Translations under genes and position numbers: made by a program | NCBI GenBank assembly: GCA_017430235.1 | Contig: JAFRNH010000043.1 | Span: 1-44,432, forward strand | Source of the DNA: Paludibacteraceae bacterium | Lineage (GTDB): Bacteria > Bacteroidota > Bacteroidia > Bacteroidales > Paludibacteraceae | Direction: 5' to 3' | Length of the DNA stretch: 44,432 bases | In this document: one piece after another, positions 31,463 to 39,534 of the stretch | Numbering within the stretch: the stretch's first letter is position 1 | Layout of the letters: every line of letters starts with the position of its first letter | Notes under the pieces: generated by a model | What the model was told of the DNA's origin: nothing | Database searches by the model: none | The model's input: only the letters and a program-made list of their open reading frames with translations

Positions 31463-33307
31463 ATGATTAACACTAAAAATGCAAAATTGAACGCATGGGT
31501 TAAGATGTGGGCAGACATCTGTCAGCCAGAGAACGTCTACTTGTGCGATGGCTCCGATGAGGAGTTTACTCGTCTTATGGATGAGTGTGTAGCAAACGGT
31601 TTGGCTAAGAAGTTGAACGAGAAGAAACGTCCAAACAGCTACTATTTCCAATCAGATCCAAGTGACGTGGCTCGTGTTGAGAACCGTACTTTCATCTGCT
31701 CTAAGAAGCAAGAAGATGCAGGTCCAACTAACAACTGGATGGATCCTGTTGAAATGAAACATATTTTGATCAACAAATACAACGGCTGTATGAAGGGTCG
31801 TACTATGTACGTTATCCCATTCTCAATGGGTCCATTGGGTGGTCCTATCAGCCAGTTGGGTGTTGAGCTTACTGACTCTGCATACGTAGTTGGTTCTATG
31901 AAGATCATGACTCGTATGGGTAAGAAAGCTTTGGAATTGATCGAGAAGAGCGGCGAATTCATCCCTTGTATCCACTCTGTAGGTAAGCCATTGCCAGCAG
32001 GTTTGAAGGATGCTAAGTGGCCTTGCGCTCCAATCGATGAGAAATACATCGTACAATTCCCTGAGGAGCACGAAATCTGGACCTATGGTTCTGGTTACGG
32101 AGGAAATGCTTTGTTGGGTAAGAAGTGCTTCGCTTTGCGTATCGCTTCTAAGATGGCTCAAGAAGATGGATGGTTGGCAGAGCACATGTTGATCCTTCGT
32201 CTTACTAAGAAGGCTACTAACGAGACTAAGTATGTTTGCGCTGCATTCCCATCAGCATGTGGTAAGACTAACTTGGCAATGTTGATCCCTACTATCCCAG
32301 GATGGGACGTTAAGACTGTAGGTGACGATATCGCTTGGATGAAGTTCGACGAGGAGGGTAACCTTCGCGCTATCAACCCAGAGGCTGGTTTCTTCGGTGT
32401 AGCACCTTATACTTCAGCTAAGACTAACAAGAACGCTCTTGATTCTTGCTGCAAGAACACTATCTTCACTAACGTAGGATACACTCCAGACGGTGATATT
32501 TGGTGGGAAGGAATTGGTTACGACTGTCCTAAGGGCACAATCGACTGGAAGGGTAACATCGTAAACGATCCTGCATCTCGCGACGCTGACGAGAACCCAG
32601 TAGCTCACAAGAACTCTCGTTTCGCTGCTCCTGCAGCTAACTGCCCTGCTATCGACCCAGATTGGGAATCTCCTAAGGGTGTTAAGGTTGATGCTATCTT
32701 GTTTGGTGGTCGTCGTCCTAACACTGTACCATTGGTACACGAGGCAGAGGATTGGGCACACGGTGTATTCATGGGATCTATCGTAGGTTCTGAGGTTACC
32801 GCTGCTGCTATCGGTTTGAAGGCTGGTGTTCGTCGTGACCCATTCGCAATGTTGCCATTCTGTGGTTACAATATGGGTGACTACTTCCAGCACTGGATCG
32901 ACATGGAGAAGTTGCCACAAGCTAAGGGTGGTAAGAACTTGCCTAAGATCTTCTTCGTTAACTGGTTCCGTCGTGACAAGAGCAACAAGGCACTTCCAGG
33001 TGGATTCTTGTGGCCAGGTTACGGTGACAACAGCCGTGTATTGGCTTACATCTTCGACCGTTGCGACGGTAAGGGTGAGACAGTTGACACTCCAATCGGA
33101 AAGGTACCTGCTAAGGGCGCTATCAACATCGAGGGTCTTGACTCTTGCTGGAATGAGAAGACAATGGAGCAAGTATTGGCTGTTAACGTTGACGAGTGGA
33201 AAGAGGAAGTTGGACGTATCGAAGAGCACTTCGCTAAGTTCGGCAAACACCTTCCTAAGGAGCTCGTTGCACGTCTTGACACTCTCAAGAAACGTCTTGG
33301 TATGTAA
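31463..33307 (+). CDS. pckA: Phosphoenolpyruvate carboxykinase (GTP-dependent type)
   Basis: A 614-residue PEPCK of the GTP family. The kinase P-loop with its hyper-reactive cysteine is FPSACGKTN (262-270, C266), and downstream landmarks are GDDIAWMKFDEEG and NPEAGFFGVAPYTS. It interconverts oxaloacetate and phosphoenolpyruvate; in succinate-forming Bacteroidota it usually runs toward oxaloacetate with CO2 fixation. Codon use is extremely biased (Arg mostly CGT, Lys mostly AAG, Asn AAC), unlike the accessory genes that follow, which marks it as very highly expressed. It ends in a strong terminator and marks the boundary between the core region and the repeat-rich accessory region. Confidence 0.97.
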   Translation: MINTKNAKLNAWVKMWADICQPENVYLCDGSDEEFTRLMDECVANGLAKKLNEKKRPNSYYFQSDPSDVARVENRTFICSKKQEDAGPTNNWMDPVEMKHILINKYNGCMKGRTMYVIPFSMGPLGGPISQLGVELTDSAYVVGSMKIMTRMGKKALELIEKSGEFIPCIHSVGKPLPAGLKDAKWPCAPIDEKYIVQFPEEHEIWTYGSGYGGNALLGKKCFALRIASKMAQEDGWLAEHMLILRLTKKATNETKYVCAAFPSACGKTNLAMLIPTIPGWDVKTVGDDIAWMKFDEEGNLRAINPEAGFFGVAPYTSAKTNKNALDSCCKNTIFTNVGYTPDGDIWWEGIGYDCPKGTIDWKGNIVNDPASRDADENPVAHKNSRFAAPAANCPAIDPDWESPKGVKVDAILFGGRRPNTVPLVHEAEDWAHGVFMGSIVGSEVTAAAIGLKAGVRRDPFAMLPFCGYNMGDYFQHWIDMEKLPQAKGGKNLPKIFFVNWFRRDKSNKALPGGFLWPGYGDNSRVLAYIFDRCDGKGETVDTPIGKVPAKGAINIEGLDSCWNEKTMEQVLAVNVDEWKEEVGRIEEHFAKFGKHLPKELVARLDTLKKRLGM

Positions 33308-33330
33308 TTCATTAAGAATTCATTATAGAG

Positions 33331-33362
33331 AAAGCCGCATCCATTGGGTGCGGCTTTTTTTT
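33331..33362 (+). terminator. Rho-independent terminator of pckA
   Basis: AAAGCCGCATCC pairs with GGGTGCGGCTTT (one G-T pair) around an ATTG loop and runs into a T tract. Confidence 0.92.
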
Positions 33363-33376
33363 GTTTGTGGCTCTCT

Positions 33377-33537
33377 GTAGAGACGCACGGCCGTGCGTCT
33401 CTACGTATGTGCATTCCTACGTCCGTGCGTCCCTACAACGGTCTGTCATATCATAACAAAACCGATTCCAATTGGTGTGTTTCCCATTTTTGGATTAAAG
33501 ATTTGGAGGATTAGATGGCAAGATATAAATTTGCAGG
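33377..33537 (+). repeat. Palindrome-plus-promoter repeat, copy A
   Basis: Begins with a perfect 28-bp palindrome (33377-33404; half-site GTAGAGACGCACGG) and continues for about 130 bp shared with copies B and C. It ends in a promoter, TTTG (33502-33505)-N20-TAAATTTG (33526-33533). It lies 51 bases before the antitoxin start and probably drives the toxin-antitoxin pair. Confidence 0.85.
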
Positions 33538-33587
33538 GAAATATATCCGCAGGTAACATTTGAATAATTCTATAAAGAGTTCATGAT

Positions 33588-33806
33588 ATGCAAGCATCAA
33601 CCTTAAATAAAGCACAACTTGAGATACTTGACATGATGTCTTTTGTCAAGACGCAAGAGACTTTGTCTGAGCTCAAGCAAGTGATATCAAATTACTTTGC
33701 TTCTGAGTTGGAGAAAGAGATGAATCACCTATGGGAAACAAAAGAAATGACGGAGGAAAAGGTAGAAAGTTTCAGAACATTACACGAACGTACACCTTAT
33801 AAATGA
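33588..33806 (+). CDS. Putative antitoxin of a PIN-type toxin-antitoxin pair
   Basis: A 72-residue, highly charged, helical protein (LNKAQLEILDMMSFVKTQETLSELKQVISNYFASELEKEMNHLW, shown in part: ASELEKEMNHLWE). No DNA-binding fold is obvious. Its stop overlaps the toxin start by four bases (ATGA), the usual antitoxin-first layout. The function is inferred from size and linkage to the PIN-domain gene. Transcription is expected from the repeat copy A promoter just upstream. Confidence 0.75.
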   Translation: MQASTLNKAQLEILDMMSFVKTQETLSELKQVISNYFASELEKEMNHLWETKEMTEEKVESFRTLHERTPYK

Positions 33807-34213
33807 TGATAGAAAGAATTGTATTGGACACAAATTGCCTAATTATGGCTATTTCTGCGAAAAAAACCTACCACAAGATATGGGAATCTTTTCTAAAAGG
33901 GGACTTCGAACTTTGTATCAGTAATGAAATTTTAGAGGAATACGAAGAGGTGATAGCGAGAAATATTAGTAATAAAGTATCCGAAATAGTCATATACACT
34001 TTATTAACGAGGAAAAATGTCAAACGGTTTGATCCTCACTTTCGATTCAATTTAATTAAGCAGGATGTGGACGACAATAAATTCGTTGATTGTGCAATTG
34101 TAGCAAATGCGAAATGCATTGTTTCGGAAGACCATCACTTTGATATTTTAAAAACAATAGACTTTCCTAAAGTTAACATTATTGGAATTGACGAGTTTGT
34201 GAAACAACTATAA
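33803..34213 (+). CDS. PIN-domain putative toxin (COG1569-like)
   Basis: A 136-residue PIN-domain protein of the 'putative toxin component, PIN family' group. Acidic active-site candidates are D9 (IVLDTNCLI), E46 in the EILEEYEEV helix, D91/D96 (DDNKFVDCAIVANA) and D110/D114 (SEDHHFD). Such enzymes are Mg-dependent RNases that cut tRNA, rRNA or mRNA when freed from antitoxin. It overlaps the antitoxin stop, and a strong hairpin follows 45 bases after its own stop. The target RNA cannot be predicted. Confidence 0.85.
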   Translation: MMIERIVLDTNCLIMAISAKKTYHKIWESFLKGDFELCISNEILEEYEEVIARNISNKVSEIVIYTLLTRKNVKRFDPHFRFNLIKQDVDDNKFVDCAIVANAKCIVSEDHHFDILKTIDFPKVNIIGIDEFVKQL

Positions 34214-34258
34214 AGTACAAGTCTATTTATAGACAAATAATGCTGATTGATAATCCAC

Positions 34259-34294
34259 TATAAAAATCGTCAGTCATAACTGACGATTTTTATA
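34259..34294. terminator. Terminator-like perfect inverted repeat after the PIN gene
   Basis: 16-bp perfect arms (TATAAAAATCGTCAGT and its complement) around a CATA loop; the right arm ends TTTTTATA, so it can act as a terminator in both directions. Confidence 0.8.
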
Positions 34295-34315
34295 CCTCCG
34301 ACAATCAAATAAATA

Positions 34316-34354
34316 GTATCTAATTTGCTCGCCATTGGCGAGCAAATTAGATAC
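34316..34354. repeat. 18-bp-arm palindrome with GCTCGCC/GGCGAGC core
   Basis: Perfect 18-bp arms (GTATCTAATTTGCTCGCC and its complement) around a three-base loop ATT. The TAATTYGCTCGCC core is the same as in the palindrome inside the DUF1016 gene at 35918-35954. No T run follows. Together with the previous hairpin and repeat copy B it fills the 350-base gap between the toxin and DUF2442 genes. Confidence 0.8.
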
Positions 34355-34389
34355 AAAGATTTACGGAACGATTTTGTTTGTGGGCCTCT

Positions 34390-34550
34390 GTAGAGATGCA
34401 CGGCCGTGCGTCTCTACGTTTGTGCATTCCTACGTCCATGCGTTCCTACAACGGCCTGTCATATCACAACAAAACCGATTTCAAATGGTGTGTTTCCCAT
34501 TTTTGGATTAAAGATTTGGCGATTTAGGGGGCAAGATATATTTTTGTAAA
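34390..34550 (+). repeat. Palindrome-plus-promoter repeat, copy B
   Basis: The 28-bp palindrome (34390-34417, one mismatch) is followed by the same downstream sequence as copies A and C. It ends in TTTG (34515-34518)-N20-TATTTTTG (34539-34546), 17 bases before the DUF2442 start. Confidence 0.85.
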
Positions 34551-34563
34551 AATTACCGCCACT

Positions 34564-34818
34564 ATGATACCCAAGATAAAAGATATTGCATTTTTACCTG
34601 ACTTCCATCTAAAAGTATTCTTCGACGATGGAACAGGAGTCCTCTATGACGTTAATGAAGACATTGAATCGGTTGACGAATTTAAGGGGCTAAAGAGCAT
34701 TTATGGATTATGGAATCAGGGGAAAGTGGATTCCAGTCGAACAATTGTTTATTGGAATGACCGTATTGATTTGCCAAGCGACATGATATATGAATACGGG
34801 AAACCTATAGAAAAGTGA
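34564..34818 (+). CDS. DUF2442-domain protein
   Basis: An 84-residue protein covering a whole DUF2442 domain: KDIAFLPDFHLKVFFDDGT, then SIYGLWNQGKV and the WNDRIDLPSDMIYEYG ending. The family is small and beta-rich, often encoded near toxin-antitoxin or mobile genes, and some members accompany DUF4160 proteins; no DUF4160 gene is present here. Function is unknown. It is driven by repeat copy B and overlaps the frame of the next gene, whose true start is probably 30 bases further on. Confidence 0.8.
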   Translation: MIPKIKDIAFLPDFHLKVFFDDGTGVLYDVNEDIESVDEFKGLKSIYGLWNQGKVDSSRTIVYWNDRIDLPSDMIYEYGKPIEK

Positions 34819-34847
34819 CATTACTTACACCTAACCATATTACGATA

Positions 34848-35489
34848 ATGAACAAAGCGAAACTCTGTTTAGTCCTACATTTTGTATTTCTATGTGCATT
34901 TCTGGCTATTTTCTTCAGTTTAGGGAAAGAAGACCATGTCAGATGGAATTTAGATGCAATCATGTTTGTGGGATCCCTTCTTTCCGCTGTGGCATGGCGA
35001 AAGTTGATGCAACAGAAGGAGCATAACGTTTTTTTACGATACTATTTTCGCATATACAGTATAATCGGTGCTATAGTTACCTTCGTCATGTTAATTGCAT
35101 TCGGACTTTGGTTGAAGGAGAAAGGAGAAAAGGTAGCCGAAGACTCTGATTACATTATCAGGAAAGTACCTCAAGGTGTGATTATGTCGATTGATCCAAA
35201 TTTATTCAAGTTGTATGAAAAAAATGGCATCTACGAGCGATACGTCACCACATTAACTTCAGACGGATTCATGTACAACATGGAATCGGTTAAGTTTCAT
35301 AAAGATCTGTCTGCCGTTTCATTCAAATTAGAGAAAGATCGGAAAGAGGATCTCTCCGGATTAAGTGATTCAGCATCCGACACCGCATCATTCTACCTCG
35401 TTCTACCAATCCATGAGGAAGAGTTTAACCGTCATCCTCAGGAGATCGACAGTTTAAAGAAAGAGCTAAATTGTCAGGAAGAGGAATAG
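34848..35489 (+). CDS. Hypothetical two-span membrane protein
   Basis: A 213-residue protein from ATG 34848; a GTG at 34815 overlaps the DUF2442 stop but adds residues that do not look like a natural N-terminus. Membrane spans are LVLHFVFLCAFLAIFF (about 6-22) and IIGAIVTFVMLIAFGLWL (about 70-88), with a weaker hydrophobic stretch between. The C-terminal ~115 residues are soluble and acidic at the end (KKELNCQEEE). I recognise no family. It lies between DUF2442 and the DUF1016 genes and probably shares the copy B promoter. Confidence 0.6.
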   Translation: MNKAKLCLVLHFVFLCAFLAIFFSLGKEDHVRWNLDAIMFVGSLLSAVAWRKLMQQKEHNVFLRYYFRIYSIIGAIVTFVMLIAFGLWLKEKGEKVAEDSDYIIRKVPQGVIMSIDPNLFKLYEKNGIYERYVTTLTSDGFMYNMESVKFHKDLSAVSFKLEKDRKEDLSGLSDSASDTASFYLVLPIHEEEFNRHPQEIDSLKKELNCQEEE

Positions 35490-35562
35490 TTTGTCAACGA
35501 TTTTCTTTTGGGGGAATAAGGCCAATAAAGAGATATTCATTTATCAACATTGGCAAGGAAAT

Positions 35563-35594
35563 CTTGTTATTCTCGAAATTCATGCCTACATTTG
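35563..35594 (+). promoter_or_regulatory. Promoter of the DUF1016 gene pair
   Basis: CTTG (35563-35566) and TACATTTG (35587-35594) are 20 bases apart. Transcription would start near 35601, about 30 bases before the ATG. Confidence 0.65.
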
Positions 35595-35632
35595 CATATT
35601 ATTAATTTTTGCTTGTTTAATTATTTGCATTT

Positions 35633-36775
35633 ATGAAAAAAGAACATCCTGTCATACCGCTTTCACAGGCGGTGGAGACAATCAAAACAGCTATTCTGCA
35701 AAGTCAGGCACGTGCAGCCAAAATGATTAGTGGATCACAATTGTCGTTGTATTTTGGTGTGGGACTATATGTTTCAGCCAATTCTCGAGAAGGCACATGG
35801 GGAACTGGGGCCGTCCATACCATCAGTGAACAATTGCACAGAGAATTGCCTGGATTGCGGGGATTCTCCATTCAAAACATCCGAAATATGCGTCAGTTCG
35901 CAGAATTTTGGCAACCTTTTTTAATTCGCTCGCCGACGGCGAGCGAATTAAAAACAGAAAATTTACGTAATAGCATTGAGTACGACAGACTCGCTTTAGA
36001 AAAATGGTCGCCTACGACGAGCGAAATTAATCGCGACGAGTTTTTGGGCATCAGTTTCTCTCACCACATAGAGATTCTCCACAAAACAAAGAACATTCAA
36101 GAGGTGCTAAACTGCATCCACGAGGCGGTTGTCCACCAATGGGATAAATACACGTTGAGGGACGTACTAAAAGCTGGCATTCCACAGCCAGAACATACCG
36201 CACCTAACAATTTTGCACAAACAATGCCGACAGTGAAAGCAAGCATGAAAGCCATCCGCATGTTCAAAGACGAATATTTGCTGGATTATATCAACGTAGA
36301 AGAATTAGACGCAGAAGATGAAGATGTGGATGAAGCGGTCGTCGAACAGCACATCATACAGAACATCAAACGGTTTATCATGACGTTGGGACGCGACTTT
36401 ACATTTGTTGGCAACCAATATCATCTGGAAATTTATGGAGAGGAGATGAAAAGCGACTTGCTATTCTTTAATCGTGAGTTGAATGCCCTTGTAGCCATTG
36501 AGTTAAAGAAAGGGAAATTCAAACCTGCATATCTCGGTCAATTATATGCTTACATGCAAGTGCTGGATGACAAGGTAAAAAAGCCCCACGAGAATCCTTG
36601 CATTGGCATCGTGCTTTGTAGAAGCGCCAATCAAGCTTATGTGGAATATGCAGTACGCGACTACAACAAGCCTATGGGAGTGTCAACGTACAAAACACTT
36701 TCTGACATGCCCACAAGTATGCGTGAGATTCTTCCAGACGTCAAAGAAATGATGAAGTTGTTGGATGAAGAATGA
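35633..36775 (+). CDS. DUF1016 (YhcG-like) PDDEXK nuclease, copy 1
   Basis: A 380-residue two-domain protein. Residues about 8-100 are the helical DUF1016 N-terminal domain (SLYFGVGLYVSANS, GTGAVHTISEQLHRELPG, FSIQNIRNMRQF). Residues about 240-375 are a PD-(D/E)XK nuclease with D275 (KSDLLFFNR) and E290-x-K292 (VAIELKKG), followed by YLGQLYAYM. Family members are found in restriction, mobile and defence-related loci; the precise substrate is not known. The linker between domains contains an in-frame palindrome (35918-35954), encoding IRSPTASELK, and a decayed second copy encoding SPTTSEIN. It overlaps copy 2 by 11 bases. Confidence 0.85.
   Translation: MKKEHPVIPLSQAVETIKTAILQSQARAAKMISGSQLSLYFGVGLYVSANSREGTWGTGAVHTISEQLHRELPGLRGFSIQNIRNMRQFAEFWQPFLIRSPTASELKTENLRNSIEYDRLALEKWSPTTSEINRDEFLGISFSHHIEILHKTKNIQEVLNCIHEAVVHQWDKYTLRDVLKAGIPQPEHTAPNNFAQTMPTVKASMKAIRMFKDEYLLDYINVEELDAEDEDVDEAVVEQHIIQNIKRFIMTLGRDFTFVGNQYHLEIYGEEMKSDLLFFNRELNALVAIELKKGKFKPAYLGQLYAYMQVLDDKVKKPHENPCIGIVLCRSANQAYVEYAVRDYNKPMGVSTYKTLSDMPTSMREILPDVKEMMKLLDEE
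35918..35954. repeat. In-frame 17-bp-arm palindrome inside DUF1016 copy 1
   Basis: Arms TTTTTAATTCGCTCGCC and complement around GAC, lying in the interdomain linker. A degenerate copy of its right half (CGCCTACGACGAGCGAAATT) follows at about 36009-36028. The core matches the intergenic palindrome at 34316-34354. Confidence 0.8.
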
Positions 36776-37967
36776 TATTATTTATTTATACAGAATAATA
36801 GGAAAAGAACATCCTGTCATACCGCTTTCACAAGCGGTGGAGACAATCAAAACAGCTATTCTGCAAGGGCAATACGAAGCCCTAAAGGAAGTTAATCGAG
36901 TACAGCTCGCTGTGTATTATGCCATCGGAAAGTATCTGTCGAAGAACACGCGCAGTCTTGCTTACGGGTCAGGCGGAATCAAGACAATCAGCGATCAATT
37001 ACGCAAAGAGATGCCAGGTCTTAGAGGTTTTTCGGCAACGCAACTCAAAGACATGCGCCGGTTTTACGAAGCTTGGGAAATATTGGATTCCAACAATACA
37101 GAAACATCAAATGAAGATTCGACGGTCACAACCGTCGAATCTTATTGCACACAAAATCAAATAGATATACGACATGCGATCACGATTCCAAATCTCACAG
37201 ATTTTCCTGTCGAGGATTTCTTTAATGTGCCTTTCACCCATCATTCAAGGATCATAAATCTTTGCAAAGATGTTCATGGAAAGTATTATTATATTCACCG
37301 CACAGCACAAGAAAAACTATCCGTTGAGAATCTAGAGAAACTCATCAAAAGAAAAGCCTACGAAAACCAAGATCGACTACCCAACAACTTCGCCCAAACC
37401 ATATCCGACTCTTCTATGGCTCGCAAAGCGGTGATGATGTTCAAAGACTCATACGCCTTACAATTCATTAATACGGAGGAAATTGGAGAGAGGGATAAAC
37501 AAGATATCGACGAAAAAGTCGTCGAACAGAAGATTGTTCAGAACATTAAGAACTTCATCATGACCTTCGGCAATGATTTCTCTTTTGTCGGCAACCAATA
37601 TCACCTTGAGATTTATGAAGAAGAATTTTTTCCCGACTTGATTTTCTTTAATCGGGAATTAAATGCGCTGGTGGTGGTTGAACTGAAGATGGGGGATTTT
37701 AAACCAAGCTATCTCGGACAACTGACAACATATTTGAAAATATTGGACACAAAAGTTCGCAAACCGCATGAAAGTTCTTCGATTGGTATTGTTCTCTGCA
37801 AGTCTGCTAATAAAGATTTTGTGGAATTTGTCATACAAGATTATGACAGACCGATGGGTGTCGCCACCTATTCCACCGCAGAAGAAATGCCTAATCGCTT
37901 GCGAAAAGCATTGCCAGACGTTGAAGAACTGAGAAAAATTATGCGTAAAGGTATTGACGGAAAATGA
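36765..37967 (+). CDS. DUF1016 (YhcG-like) PDDEXK nuclease, copy 2
   Basis: A 400-residue paralogue with the same domains: DUF1016 N-terminal region (about 22-115), linker with an in-frame palindrome, and nuclease with D291 (FPDLIFFNR) and E306-x-K308 (VVELKMG). A 63-bp stretch at its 5' end (36804-36866) differs from copy 1 at only one position, although the following sequence has diverged widely. The base triplet aligned with copy 1's ATG is ATA (36798-36800), so translation is taken to start at ATG 36765 inside the end of copy 1, adding 11 residues (MKNDIIYLYRI). It is probably cotranscribed with copy 1. Confidence 0.82.
   Translation: MKNDIIYLYRIIGKEHPVIPLSQAVETIKTAILQGQYEALKEVNRVQLAVYYAIGKYLSKNTRSLAYGSGGIKTISDQLRKEMPGLRGFSATQLKDMRRFYEAWEILDSNNTETSNEDSTVTTVESYCTQNQIDIRHAITIPNLTDFPVEDFFNVPFTHHSRIINLCKDVHGKYYYIHRTAQEKLSVENLEKLIKRKAYENQDRLPNNFAQTISDSSMARKAVMMFKDSYALQFINTEEIGERDKQDIDEKVVEQKIVQNIKNFIMTFGNDFSFVGNQYHLEIYEEEFFPDLIFFNRELNALVVVELKMGDFKPSYLGQLTTYLKILDTKVRKPHESSSIGIVLCKSANKDFVEFVIQDYDRPMGVATYSTAEEMPNRLRKALPDVEELRKIMRKGIDGK
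37114..37143. repeat. In-frame 13-bp-arm palindrome inside DUF1016 copy 2
   Basis: AAGATTCGACGGT and its complement around a CACA loop, encoding EDSTVTTVES in the same interdomain linker that carries a palindrome in copy 1, but with a different sequence. Confidence 0.75.
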
Positions 37968-37988
37968 AAAGAGGAAGAGACGAGGAAC

Positions 37989-38148
37989 GTAGAGACGAAC
38001 GGCCGTGCGTCTCTACGTTTGTGCGTCCCCACGTCCATGCGACCCTGCAACGGTCTGTCATATCATAACAAACCGATTCCAATTGGTGTGTTTCCCATTT
38101 TTGGATTAAAGATTTGGCGATTTAAGGGGCAAGATATAAATTTGCGTA
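37989..38148 (+). repeat. Palindrome-plus-promoter repeat, copy C
   Basis: The 28-bp palindrome (37989-38016, one mismatch) and following sequence match copies A and B. It ends in TTTG (38113-38116)-N20-TAAATTTG (38137-38144), 35 bases before the next gene's start. Confidence 0.85.
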
Positions 38149-38179
38149 AACACGGAACCGATTCCTCAATCTTCTCGAG

Positions 38180-39178
38180 ATGAAACACAACAAACTCTTT
38201 ACTATTTGCATATGTATTGTTGCGACCTTGTTCTGCAACACACTTCCATCCATGGCAAATACGGCCGCCTACGACCCTAATTTCGGAGCCGGCACGATAT
38301 CAGGTCCGAAAGAGTTGGGGGAATTCTGTGTGGCCTATTACCATGACGGCAAACTCTACAACGAGCTTGACCCCAAATGGGGAATCCCGAAGTATTATCT
38401 CGACGAGCAAGAAGAAGCATTTGATTCCATTGCCCTTGAGCAAGACACTCTTCCTTATTCCGACACACTAAATGACTACGAGAGTGATGACACAACATCC
38501 GAATACAAAGAAGAGTTTTTCCCTGAAGAAAACGAGCTCACAGACTCTGCGATCATCGCCATGGCAAAGGTCTTCCATTTCGAGAATTGCTCACAAAATC
38601 AAAAATTCCATCTCTTCCATGATGTACACTCCTTCTGCAACTTCAAGTTCATAGTCCATTACCCCAACACGGATTATTATTACATCTCTCCCAGCGTAGA
38701 CACAAAACATTACATCCATCATACCATTTCCCTCGACGAAGGAGGAATGTCAACTCAAGAGAAAGACTATACATTCACCATGACGGTTATCCTGATAATA
38801 TTGGCGATGCTCATAACCGTCGGTTTGGAATTGGGTATGGGCTGGGCATTCTCTTATCGGTCAAGAAAAGATTTACTTACGATTGCCATAACCAATACCA
38901 TAACCAATCTGCTGATGAACATCCTTATCTGTCCTTCATTCCTGCACGGAAACGATTTTGATCGCATTTTTGGAATGGCTTTTGTTATCGTCATCCTTGA
39001 GCCATTAGTATGGATAATCGAAAGCATTGTATATCTATATACTCTAGAGAGAAAGGGCGAACACTACATACTGAGAACGGTTGGATTTGCATTGGCCGCG
39101 AATGTCGTATCATTTGCTATCGGACTTGTCATCATCTCTTTTATTAAAGATTTGATTGTTAGCTTATTCGGCTTTTGA
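38180..39178 (+). CDS. Hypothetical exported protein with C-terminal membrane spans
   Basis: A 332-residue protein with a signal peptide (FTICICIVATLFCNTLPSMA). It has a soluble part of about 170 residues that is rich in Asp, Glu, Tyr and Ser, then four hydrophobic spans at about 200-220, 234-254, 265-288 and 300-326. No family is recognised and no motif stands out; the layout suggests an inner-membrane protein with a periplasmic N-terminal domain. It is monocistronic behind repeat copy C. Confidence 0.65.
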   Translation: MKHNKLFTICICIVATLFCNTLPSMANTAAYDPNFGAGTISGPKELGEFCVAYYHDGKLYNELDPKWGIPKYYLDEQEEAFDSIALEQDTLPYSDTLNDYESDDTTSEYKEEFFPEENELTDSAIIAMAKVFHFENCSQNQKFHLFHDVHSFCNFKFIVHYPNTDYYYISPSVDTKHYIHHTISLDEGGMSTQEKDYTFTMTVILIILAMLITVGLELGMGWAFSYRSRKDLLTIAITNTITNLLMNILICPSFLHGNDFDRIFGMAFVIVILEPLVWIIESIVYLYTLERKGEHYILRTVGFALAANVVSFAIGLVIISFIKDLIVSLFGF

Positions 39179-39380
39179 CCCATGTAAACCAGTTATGACT
39201 GAGTTTATGATGGTTATATATTCACTTAAATTTTTATAGCTCAATTGCACATCTACAAAAGAATTGCACCACGAAAGTGCAATTTCTGATGTATTTCTGC
39301 ACTTTTGTAGTGCAATTTGCAAGGTCAGACTAATTATTAAATTCATTTCTCACACATGTCCTCACCTTATCTCGATCCCC

Positions 39381-39512
39381 TCACAGCAAATCCTTAGCCG
39401 GCACTTCAATAATCTTGCCGTCCTTATCTGAGAGGATGATCGTCTCATTGTTGGCTGCCTTCTTCTCGAGAAATTCCTTTTCGGCGATTTTAGGCCAGCT
39501 ATGATTTTATCT
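39381..39512 (-). pseudogene. C-terminal remnant of an unidentified gene
   Basis: On the - strand an open stretch of about 44 codons with no start encodes WPKIAEKEFLEKKAANNE followed by TIILSDKDGKIIEVPAKDLL and TGA at 39381-39383. The composition is clearly protein-like. An in-frame stop lies just upstream, so it is read as the tail of a decayed gene. The rest of the 39179-39534 gap contains only short repeats of GTGCAATT/AATTGCAC type. Confidence 0.45.
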
Positions 39513-39534
39513 AAAGTTTTGTTCTCGTCTATGA

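Noticed and set aside
32414-33250. 278-codon open frame on the - strand within pckA
   Set aside because: The strong codon bias of pckA depletes stops on the opposite strand. The peptide has no recognisable fold or start context.
34259-34354. Two adjacent palindromes as the start of a CRISPR array
   Set aside because: They have different sequences, are each internally palindromic, and have no regularly spaced direct repeats or cas genes nearby.
33377-38148. Repeat copies A-C as ends of one composite transposon
   Set aside because: All three are in the same orientation, no transposase is encoded between them, and no target-site duplication was seen. Dispersed regulatory repeats fit better.
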